DNA from: an uncultured Anaerolineae bacterium
Lineage (GTDB): Bacteria > Chloroflexota > Anaerolineae > Anaerolineales > UBA11858
Direction: 5' to 3'
NCBI GenBank assembly: GCA_937893815.1
Contig: CALCSH010000397.1
Location: 1-5,806, forward strand
DNA length: 5,806 nt
Shown here one piece after another: positions 1 to 5,806 of this stretch. Numbering within the stretch: position 1 is the first letter of the stretch; every line of letters begins with the position of its first letter. The notes beneath the pieces were generated by a model. That model was not told where the DNA came from and did no database searches. It saw only the letters and a program-made list of their open reading frames with translations. The translations under genes were made by a program, and so were the position numbers.

Positions 1-57
1 CCCCATATATTCCGGCGGACATCTCCGTCATCGGCTTTTTGCAGTAGAGTCAAAGAT

Positions 58-95
58 GCAAAGGCGCAGAGAACAACAAAACGCTGCGCCTTTGC
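58..95. repeat. 12-bp inverted repeat downstream of the aminotransferase
   Basis: GCAAAGGCGCAG (58-69) and CTGCGCCTTTGC (84-95) are perfect complements around a 14-base loop. The stem begins 18 bases after the aminotransferase stop on the minus strand. No real U-tract follows on either strand, so it may be a Rho-independent terminator of weak form, an mRNA 3'-end stabiliser, or a copy of a dispersed intergenic palindrome. The AAAGGCGCAGAG-like wording resembles repeats I recall from other bacterial genomes, but this is unverified. Confidence 0.6.
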
Positions 96-113
96 GTCCC
101 TGTATTTTGGTTT

Positions 114-1421
114 CTATTCCAGCGCTTTGAGGCCTTGCAGCAGGCGTTCTGCAGCACCCTGGGTACGTTCTGCGGGGGTTGCATAGGAAAAACGGATCCA
201 CTCCCCACCATAGGGCGAGAAGAAGGCCCCCGGCACAACCGCCAATCCATGATCTTCGGCAATATACTGCCCAAAGGGTTCACTATCTTCCCAGCCGCGT
301 TTTTCCAGCCACGGGCCAACATGGATAAAGGCATAATAGCCTTTCCCCTGAATGAACTTGAATTGATGTTGATCCAGAAATGCCTTCAATACTATTCGAC
401 TGGCGCTGGTGGGCTCACTAATTGTGGCGCTGGCTTTGGCATAGCCTTGCTCATAGGCCGCCATCGCCACTGCTTGCCCAAAGAAAGCCGGTATCACGGA
501 ATGTGAGGCGCGGGCTACAATAAATTTAATCACTTCTTCGGAGGCGATCAAATGCGCATTGCGGATATTGGAACCGCCCAGACTTTTGGTCAGGCCATCC
601 AGAAAGAGAATACGCTTGCGCTCATCGGGGGTGAACATCTTCAAGAAGGCGTTCAAATCCATGGGCTGTTCATCGGTGACAAAGTGGTACATCCAGTCGT
701 AGAGCACGAACGCAACCCCGGCCTCAAGTGCGGCGCGCCCCAACGCGGCCTGACGTTCCGGGCTGATGGTGAGGCCGGTGGGGTTATCGGGATTGGTGAT
801 CACAATCCCGGCAACTTTGCGCCCCGATTTTGCGGCAAATTCCACCCCGGCCTTGATGCCCTCTTCAGTGTAGGCCCAGCCCTCATCGGGGTGCCCCGGC
901 GACCACATCACATTGGCGCCAATCCCGTAAGGCCCCCAATTGTACGAAATCCAGGGTACACGCGAAACCATAATCACATCGCCCTGACGACCATGACCCA
1001 GCATCAGCATGGCCTGAAACGCCTTCACCAGAGCATCACGGCCACCGGTCGCGCTCAGAATATTGGCCGGGCCGTAACCGGATTCAGAATCAAATTGCCA
1101 ATATTTTTCAGCCACGCTGCGGCGAAACGCTACGGTGCCAAAGGGCATATCGTAACTCGTGCCGTGCTCAATCTGTAATTGCAACGCCCGTTCCAGCAAT
1201 TCACGCGGCACCCCCGGCAAACTGGCTCCGCCATCGCCTTGCGAAGCATCATAAACCGGCAAATCGGGGTATTTTTCTTGAAATACTTTCAGGGATTTTT
1301 TAATCAAAAACATGCGCGAGGGAGGAATAGCCGCCATCTCGGATAAATGAGAACTCACCGGGATTAGATTGGCATCGGGGACGGCAAAAACGGGGGTTTC
1401 GTGCGAAACTTCAGGTGTCAT
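114..1421 (-). CDS. Class I/II PLP-dependent aminotransferase
   Basis: This complete 435-residue protein is of usual length for fold-type I aminotransferases, which move an amino group between an amino acid and a 2-oxo acid using pyridoxal phosphate in the cytosol. Visible active-site elements are ATGGRDA (124-130, phosphate region), W147 in VPWISYNWG, NPDNPTG with N213, D242-x-x-Y245 (pyridine nitrogen and O3' contacts), Schiff-base Lys279 in GLTKSLGGSNIR, R287 eight residues later (phosphate), VVPGAFF (395-401) and R410 in IRFSYATP (substrate carboxylate). D+3 Tyr and K+8 Arg spacing match aspartate aminotransferase (D222/Y225, K258/R266). The start has a strong Shine-Dalgarno. The exact substrate cannot be assigned: aspartate, aromatic or other family members remain possible. 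The leader with Thr/Asn codons and an attenuator-like terminator suggests amino-acid-dependent control. No key residue is missing. Confidence 0.92.
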   Translation of the reverse strand: MTPEVSHETPVFAVPDANLIPVSSHLSEMAAIPPSRMFLIKKSLKVFQEKYPDLPVYDASQGDGGASLPGVPRELLERALQLQIEHGTSYDMPFGTVAFRRSVAEKYWQFDSESGYGPANILSATGGRDALVKAFQAMLMLGHGRQGDVIMVSRVPWISYNWGPYGIGANVMWSPGHPDEGWAYTEEGIKAGVEFAAKSGRKVAGIVITNPDNPTGLTISPERQAALGRAALEAGVAFVLYDWMYHFVTDEQPMDLNAFLKMFTPDERKRILFLDGLTKSLGGSNIRNAHLIASEEVIKFIVARASHSVIPAFFGQAVAMAAYEQGYAKASATISEPTSASRIVLKAFLDQHQFKFIQGKGYYAFIHVGPWLEKRGWEDSEPFGQYIAEDHGLAVVPGAFFSPYGGEWIRFSYATPAERTQGAAERLLQGLKALE

Positions 1422-1428
1422 TGTGGAG

Positions 1429-1435
1429 CCTCCTT
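1429..1435 (-). promoter_or_regulatory. Shine-Dalgarno of the aminotransferase
   Basis: AAGGAGG lies 7 bases before the ATG at 1421-1419, which fixes that start. It follows within a few bases of the terminator U-tract, so it is only transcribed when termination fails. Confidence 0.9.
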
Positions 1436-1440
1436 AGATA

Positions 1441-1469
1441 TAAAAAAACGCCCCGTGTTTCGGGGCGTT
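1441..1469 (-). terminator. Intrinsic terminator / attenuator upstream of the aminotransferase
   Basis: The perfect 9-bp stem AACGCCCCG / CGGGGCGTT (1469-1447 on the minus strand, loop AAACA) runs straight into a U-tract (1448-1442). It would end transcripts of the sortase gene, whose stop is about 150 bases upstream. It also lies between the promoter at 1613-1641 and the aminotransferase, whose ATG is only about 20 bases past the U-tract. It therefore must be read through for that gene to be expressed from any visible promoter. Confidence 0.88.
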
Positions 1470-1530
1470 GGTCAAACAAGTTTTGCTGAATTTTCTTGAA
1501 CTAAGCTCTTACATTCGCGCACCAACGCCC
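1463..1530 (-). promoter_or_regulatory. Candidate antiterminator (alternative pairing to the terminator)
   Basis: On the minus strand, GGGCGTTGGT (1530-1521) is the exact complement of ACCAACGCCC (1472-1463). The second segment shares seven bases with the 5' arm of the terminator stem, so the two structures exclude each other. Upstream, the Thr-Asn codons ACCAAT (1563-1558) can pair with GTTGGT (1526-1521) using one G-U pair, giving a possible third state that frees the terminator. A 10-bp exact match at this place is unlikely by chance, but no folding was computed. Confidence 0.5.
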
Positions 1531-1602
1531 GATCGTCGTCCAACGACGATTAGTATTATTGGTGGTTGTATTATTGTTTGTGCAGAAGAGAAGTTCTAAC
1601 AT
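1501..1602 (-). CDS. Putative 33-aa Thr/Asn-rich leader peptide
   Basis: The ORF starts with ATG at 1602, ends with TAG at 1501-1503, and lies wholly in the gap before the aminotransferase. After MLELLFC comes TNNNTTTNNTN: eleven consecutive Thr or Asn codons (six Asn, five Thr, at 1581-1549). It then continues RRWTTIGRW to the end. No Shine-Dalgarno precedes the ATG, but it lies only 3-4 bases after the transcription start predicted from the promoter at 1613-1641, so translation would have to be leaderless or nearly so. Its place between promoter and terminator fits a regulatory leader peptide whose translation senses charged tRNA-Asn/Thr. It has no recognisable protein domain. The alternative is that the G-free, A/C-rich stretch is just an unstructured RNA spacer or Rho-loading region and the ORF is incidental. 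Confidence 0.4.
   Translation of the reverse strand: MLELLFCTNNNTTTNNTNRRWTTIGRWCANVRA
1532..1550 (-). other. Perfect 8-bp leader hairpin
   Basis: ATCGTCGT and ACGACGAT are exact complements around a 3-base TGG loop. The hairpin covers codons 18-24 of the putative leader peptide, directly after the Thr/Asn run and one base ahead of the antiterminator arm. It could act as a pause hairpin that couples polymerase with the first ribosome. That role is inferred only from position. Confidence 0.5.
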
Positions 1603-1612
1603 ATTGGGCGCA

Positions 1613-1641
1613 ACTATACCATTACGGCGAAACAGAGTCAA
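1613..1641 (-). promoter_or_regulatory. Sigma-70-type promoter for the leader and aminotransferase
   Basis: On the minus strand, TTGACT (1641-1636) is followed by a 17-bp spacer and TATAGT (1618-1613). Each hexamer matches consensus at 5 of 6 positions, spacing is optimal, and TGG directly before TATAGT supplies an extended -10. The -35 lies within the last sense codons of the sortase gene and the spacer contains its TAA stop. The predicted start of transcription is about 1605-1606. It points toward the aminotransferase, which otherwise has no evident promoter. Not experimentally shown. Confidence 0.7.
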
Positions 1642-4600
1642 GCACATGGTCAATGACATCCATGAGAACTGCCCGAACAACCGTGCGCCAGCGGTAGCCA
1701 CCGATATTTTCGTCATATTGATAGCAGGTTATTAACGTCAACCAGTCGTAACCGTCACTGGAATACAGTGGTGAGAGATCATTTGCCTTAACGTAGTAAT
1801 TCTGGCGCACTTCGTAAAGATAGGTTGCATCGTGGGTGCGAAGTAAAATTGAATCGCCCCATTTGAGTTGATCAATGGCCATAAAGGGGCCGGAGCTGCC
1901 ATCGGGCAAATAGGCATGGGCGGTTAGCACGGTATTTCCCGGCCATGTGGGATAGGCTGTTCCCCCGAGATAACCAGCTTGCTCAAGGAGCCAGGTCAGA
2001 TTCCAGCCCTGCTCGGTGAGCGGTATCCCTACAATTGGCACATGCACCTGCCGGGTAGGAATATCTAGCCAGATCGAGTCATTCAAGCCATAGGGCTTGG
2101 CATCAATATCCGGCTCAATCACAGTAATTTCTCCAGGTGGATACCCGGTATCAGGCAGCCGGCTACCCCGGATGGTGATAATGATTGAGTTGAACGCACC
2201 ATAAATATCAACTGTAGATGGCGGATCATAGAACCGTTCCGTGGAAAGTGGGTTGAATACCGATTGAGCCGCGGTAACATCACCGGGAAGGCTGGTCCAT
2301 GCCAGATAGGCCGTATTCTCCACGCTCTCTTGCGCCCGACGATCCAGCACAGCCTTAAATTCGACATTGGATGTTTGCCCGAGGGGGAAATTATCCCAGG
2401 CGATACGCAATTTTTGAGGATTGCTATCGTTGAGGACTACATTTCCGCCATCATTCCAACCGCTTGCGATGCGTAATGACCCCGAAACGTAATGCAAACT
2501 CCCCGGAAGCGGATCGGTGAGTACAAGGTCGAATCCATCGGCATCGCTTTCGGCACGATGACCGACTTCAAGCGTAAATGTTATCGTTGCGCCTTTGAAT
2601 ACGACGGTTTGATCGGCGCGTTTGATCAGGTAATACCAGGGTTCCACAATCATGGCGTCGGTTGCCATCGCTGTGGCTTCGTTACGGGTTCCATGCTGCC
2701 CCCAAAGCGCCGTGGCGGCGTTATTTAGATTGACCCCGCGCAGGGTATCGACGCTATCGAGTACAGCGACGCGATACTCAATGGTGAGTGTTTCGTTGAC
2801 CGAACCGTTATTGGTGACAGTGCCGAGATCAAAGACAATCTGCCGCCCCTGGTTGACGTCGGCGGCGCTGCCTGCGCCGGTTTGCGGGATAGGGTAAATG
2901 GCCGGGTTGCCGCTCGTGGGGTTGGCCGCATTTGGACTACAGGCGTCGGCAAAATCCCCCGTCAGGTCTGTAGTCAGATTTGTGGAAGAAGGCGTCACAC
3001 TGAGACAATCGACAAACGCCAGACCGGCATCGAGATTATCCGTGATCGTCAAAACCGGCATCTGCCCGGAACCAGAGGCATGTGGCGGCAGGAAAAGTAC
3101 CAGACGGTACGTGAGAATCTCGCCAATGGCGACATCCTGCCCAAGCGTAAAAGTCTGGTTGGTATCCACAAGGCTCTTGCCCAAATTAGCCAGTTCATCG
3201 TCATCGGTGGCCGAGTCGTTGGTATTGTCCATATCGTCCACGGCGAACTGATCGTCAATGCGGGCCGTATTGCGAATCTGCGTTACCGCCGGGCTGAGGG
3301 GATCATCCACGCGCACAGCAAAATTAACGGTTTGGGCCGCCGCCCCCGCAGCCAGCGTTCCAACGGGGTATTCGCACACAGTTCCAGCTGCGGCGCTATC
3401 CGGGCAGGCGGTGGTTGTGCCGGGTAAAACCCAACCTGTAGAACTACTCCCGGCAACAAATGTGGTTCCGATAGGCACACTATCGCTGATGGTTACACCC
3501 AGCGCCGTGCCTGTGCCGTTATTTTGATAGGTCAGTTCATAAATCAGCAAACCACCGGAGAAGAAATAATCACCATAATCAGTTTTTGTAATTTCCAGAT
3601 CAGGCTGCACAATCTCGAAGTCGCGGCTGCCACTTTGCGTGACGGCTCCGGCAGTGACGCGCACGCTGTTTGCAAGCACATCACCGTCCTGATTATCTAC
3701 ATGGCCTTCCACGCGCGCCACCACCTGGAGGTAGATGCGGTCGCCGTCATTAACCACGCCGTTGGCGGTGTTATTAACATTGCCAAATTCAAAGACCACC
3801 TGATCGTAATAGGCATCCCCATCTGTATTCTTATGTGTGCCAAAACTATCTGGACAACGATCTGCGGGCAATGTACCGCTATCAGCGCTCAGGCTGGCGC
3901 CAATCGAGGTGATGCACGAACTCACCACGCTGAGTACCCCGGTAGGGCTGGTCGGTAGATTATCGGTCACCGTAACCGGGTGCGACTGGCCCTCAGGGAT
4001 CGTAACGACGATCTCAAACGTAACTTCCTCGCCAATGGTTAAATCTTCCAGGGCTGCGTTATGCTGGCTGCTGCCGGTCGTATCGATGGAAGTCGCCGTG
4101 ATATTTTTCGAGACTGCCGGGTCAGTGATATTGATGGTGGCTTTGTCTTTGAGATCGCCTTCCTGCCCGGAGCCGCCCGAACCGGTAAAATCATCGCCGC
4201 CTTCAACGTTGGAATAATTGGTGATCGTGCCCTCATTTTCGAGTGTAGCATCCGGCGCAATACCGGGGATGACCTGCAAATCGTAGGTCAGGATGATGAT
4301 ATTATTCCCCAGGTTGGGGTCGTGCGACTGGCAAACGCCCTGCCCGGCAGGATCAACCAACTGGATGCCGCCGCCGAAGAGATCGACGGGCGTGGCCGGG
4401 CTGCCATCGGGTTTGGCATAGTTGATCGGGCCGCTGCCATCCCCGTAGTAGATTACCAGATTGTAGCCCGCGCTGGGTACCTGTAATTCGGCTGGAATCG
4501 TATCCTGAATGGTAATATCATACGCTCCGCCGCCGCTGTGACCCTGATTTTCGATCACAATCGCAAAGCTGACCAGATCGCCGCCGTCAATGCCGTTGAT

Positions 4601-5806
4601 GTCGCTGTTCAGGGCGTGACTATTCAGATAATCGGAGCTAATCTTGGCCGGGGATGTCCAACGCAGCCCGGCGCTGCCCGGCGAGGTGAAGGTGTAGCCG
4701 CTCAGGGCTGGCGTAATCGAAGCATTGACGTTATCGCTGGCAATGACGCTTTTCTTATGAACCAGCGAAGGTTCATCCAGCACAAAATTGATAATCGACT
4801 CGGTGTCTTGAGCCGTGGCATTAGTGGAACCTTCATGCACATGCACCTGATTGGTGAGGTACAGACCATCGGCGAAGGGCTCCGTATTAACCGCCACCGA
4901 AAACAAAATATGAATCGTCTTGGCCTGATTACTGGGGCTGTCGAAATCGCCATAGTAGAAGCGCAGCGTGTTGGATTCATCATCGGGGTTGCCATCGCCA
5001 TCCACATCGGAGGCCAGCGCGGGGGTGATCGTTGAATAATCAAAGAAGGTGTCATCCCCACCGAAGCAGGCCTCACCCGCCGCGGGCGTTGCTCCGCCGC
5101 ACTTGCCGGAGAAGGTCCAGGCCGGGCCAGTCGTGCCATCTGCATCGGGGTCGTCCACATCAAAAATCGGCAGCGGCAGATAATCCATCAAATACAAATC
5201 TTCCACATCGCTGGTCGCCAGTTCATACTTCAACTCGTAGGTCAATACATCACCGGGCTTGATGTGAATTTTGCTATCGACTTTGAAGTGGTTCAAATTT
5301 GTATCGCCGTTAATTGCGTAAAAATCTTTGCTCAACTGGTCGCGCGGCACGTTTTCGGATGCGCCGCTGGTATCCGTGGCCGGGTTGCCGGTGGTGGTGA
5401 AATCTGTGTTGTTGAGTACGGTGCCAGTGATGGTGACACTGTTGCTGAGTTCGTCGCCCTGATCGACACTGGCATCGCCCGAGGGGTAGTCATCGGTAAA
5501 TTGATCCTGGATCACCGCCCGGTAGATAATCGTGCCAGTAGTGCTGCCATCGTTATGAATACTGCAATCGGGGGGATTACTGCCAGTAGCCGGGTTGACA
5601 CAGCCGCCCACCAGTCTACCGTTCTGCCCGCGGCTGATGATTTCATCCGAAACGCGGAAGGTGAGGCTGGTTGTGCCGTCATCGGCGGCGGGGTCATTGG
5701 CGCTGCACTCTGGCCCCGGGCCACCACTGTAATTACAACTCACATCATAATTGGCTGCCCCCACCCCCGCCTGAGCCAGCACATAGCCGTTGCCGTTGAT
5801 TTGAAG
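1622..5806 (-). CDS. DUF11-repeat surface protein with C-terminal sortase domain and internal LPDTG motif (5' partial)
   Basis: The frame is open to the window edge (it reads LQINGNGY before an internal GTG at 5782), so the true start and any signal peptide lie outside; 1394 residues are visible (Leu at 5806 = 1). The chain is rich in D, N, T, G and V, with repeated DUF11-like cores such as PDLEITKTDY, LTYELKY, VTISDSVPIGTTFV and LTITDNLDAGLAFV. I count about six domains starting near residues 158, 350, 563, 737, 875 and 1055, after a partial one. LPDTG follows at 1217-1221. Residues from about 1235 match a sortase: His1297 in TAHA, Cys1361 in LTLITC, Arg1374 in YRWR. His-Cys and Cys-Arg spacings (64 and 13) equal those of S. 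aureus SrtA (H120, C184, R197). His follows Ala rather than the usual Gly. There is no C-terminal membrane segment or basic tail. Inferred role: exported surface stalk or adhesin carrying its own transpeptidase. Substrate and anchoring are unknown. Confidence 0.9.
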   Translation of the reverse strand, partial: LQINGNGYVLAQAGVGAANYDVSCNYSGGPGPECSANDPAADDGTTSLTFRVSDEIISRGQNGRLVGGCVNPATGSNPPDCSIHNDGSTTGTIIYRAVIQDQFTDDYPSGDASVDQGDELSNSVTITGTVLNNTDFTTTGNPATDTSGASENVPRDQLSKDFYAINGDTNLNHFKVDSKIHIKPGDVLTYELKYELATSDVEDLYLMDYLPLPIFDVDDPDADGTTGPAWTFSGKCGGATPAAGEACFGGDDTFFDYSTITPALASDVDGDGNPDDESNTLRFYYGDFDSPSNQAKTIHILFSVAVNTEPFADGLYLTNQVHVHEGSTNATAQDTESIINFVLDEPSLVHKKSVIASDNVNASITPALSGYTFTSPGSAGLRWTSPAKISSDYLNSHALNSDINGIDGGDLVSFAIVIENQGHSGGGAYDITIQDTIPAELQVPSAGYNLVIYYGDGSGPINYAKPDGSPATPVDLFGGGIQLVDPAGQGVCQSHDPNLGNNIIILTYDLQVIPGIAPDATLENEGTITNYSNVEGGDDFTGSGGSGQEGDLKDKATINITDPAVSKNITATSIDTTGSSQHNAALEDLTIGEEVTFEIVVTIPEGQSHPVTVTDNLPTSPTGVLSVVSSCITSIGASLSADSGTLPADRCPDSFGTHKNTDGDAYYDQVVFEFGNVNNTANGVVNDGDRIYLQVVARVEGHVDNQDGDVLANSVRVTAGAVTQSGSRDFEIVQPDLEITKTDYGDYFFSGGLLIYELTYQNNGTGTALGVTISDSVPIGTTFVAGSSSTGWVLPGTTTACPDSAAAGTVCEYPVGTLAAGAAAQTVNFAVRVDDPLSPAVTQIRNTARIDDQFAVDDMDNTNDSATDDDELANLGKSLVDTNQTFTLGQDVAIGEILTYRLVLFLPPHASGSGQMPVLTITDNLDAGLAFVDCLSVTPSSTNLTTDLTGDFADACSPNAANPTSGNPAIYPIPQTGAGSAADVNQGRQIVFDLGTVTNNGSVNETLTIEYRVAVLDSVDTLRGVNLNNAATALWGQHGTRNEATAMATDAMIVEPWYYLIKRADQTVVFKGATITFTLEVGHRAESDADGFDLVLTDPLPGSLHYVSGSLRIASGWNDGGNVVLNDSNPQKLRIAWDNFPLGQTSNVEFKAVLDRRAQESVENTAYLAWTSLPGDVTAAQSVFNPLSTERFYDPPSTVDIYGAFNSIIITIRGSRLPDTGYPPGEITVIEPDIDAKPYGLNDSIWLDIPTRQVHVPIVGIPLTEQGWNLTWLLEQAGYLGGTAYPTWPGNTVLTAHAYLPDGSSGPFMAIDQLKWGDSILLRTHDATYLYEVRQNYYVKANDLSPLYSSDGYDWLTLITCYQYDENIGGYRWRTVVRAVLMDVIDHVLDSVSP
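2144..2158 (-). other. LPDTG sortase-type motif inside the sortase-bearing protein
   Basis: The codons CTG CCT GAT ACC GGG encode LPDTG, followed by YPPGE. It sits in the linker between the last DUF11-like domain and the sortase domain, about 80 residues before the catalytic His. A canonical cell-wall sorting signal has a hydrophobic helix and a basic tail after LPxTG; here neither is present and a sortase fold follows instead. Whether the motif is cleaved is not known. Confidence 0.75.

Noticed and set aside
1..31. Possible start of a further minus-strand gene (ATG at 31 or 22, open to the window edge)
   Set aside because: Only about ten codons are visible, with no convincing Shine-Dalgarno at proper spacing.
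552..1178. 208-codon plus-strand open frame opposite the aminotransferase
   Set aside because: It is antisense to a gene with all active-site residues intact, has no recognisable domain and no Shine-Dalgarno of note. It is a shadow of the GC-biased codons.
1396..1409. GTTTC/GAAAC hairpin in the first codons of the aminotransferase
   Set aside because: Only 5 bp within coding sequence and no link to the Shine-Dalgarno; likely chance.
1421..1621. T-box or TRAP-type leader
   Set aside because: No T-box-like conserved antiterminator sequence and no regularly spaced GAG/UAG repeats were seen; the leader-peptide model fits better.
1501..1716. 71-codon open frame starting inside the sortase 3' end
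   Set aside because: Its first part overlaps the sortase catalytic region in another frame. Only the part after the predicted promoter (33 codons from 1602) is a plausible peptide.
2882..3427. 181-codon plus-strand open frame opposite the sortase gene (and similar ones at 3524-3958, 4061-4486, 4538-5035)
   Set aside because: These are antisense shadows of the DUF11-like coding frame, with low-information translations and no domain signature.
5780..5782. GTG as start codon of the sortase gene
   Set aside because: The frame stays open for eight more codons to the window edge, the visible part begins in the middle of a domain-like stretch without a signal peptide, and no Shine-Dalgarno precedes the GTG. 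The gene is truncated by the window.

Overview
The window (about 5.8 kb) carries two large genes, both on the minus strand, so the reading order is from high to low coordinates. The first is a giant surface-type protein (1622-5806, its start lies outside the window). It is built from DUF11-like beta-sandwich domains and ends in a sortase domain with an LPDTG motif just ahead of it. The second is a complete fold-type I PLP-dependent aminotransferase (114-1421). Most other open frames are shadows of these two. The fused DUF11/LPxTG/sortase architecture, the intermediate G+C and the style of both proteins suggest a Chloroflexota bacterium of the Anaerolineae type. This is an inference from recall, not a database result.

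The 200-base gap between the two genes (1422-1621) is the most structured non-coding part. Reading on the minus strand, it starts with a near-consensus sigma-70 promoter (TTGACT, 17 bp, TATAGT, with an extended -10 TG) that overlaps the last codons and stop of the sortase gene. The ATG of a 33-codon ORF lies only 3-4 bases past the predicted transcription start. That ORF contains eleven consecutive Thr/Asn codons. After it come a perfect 8-bp hairpin, a 10-base segment that can pair with the 5' arm of the terminator, the intrinsic terminator itself (9-bp GC-rich stem plus U-tract), a strong Shine-Dalgarno and the aminotransferase ATG. There is no room for a promoter between terminator and aminotransferase, so its transcripts must read through the terminator. 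This is the layout of a transcription attenuator with a leader peptide. Asn and Thr both derive from aspartate, so control of an aspartate-type aminotransferase by these codons would make metabolic sense, but the enzyme's substrate is unknown.

The two genes do not look functionally related. The sortase protein is presumably exported and acts at the cell surface, while the aminotransferase is cytosolic. The terminator probably serves both, ending sortase transcripts and gating aminotransferase transcripts. Downstream of the aminotransferase (1-113) is a perfect 12-bp inverted repeat without a clear U-tract. No RNA genes, CRISPR array, insertion sequence or origin were seen.
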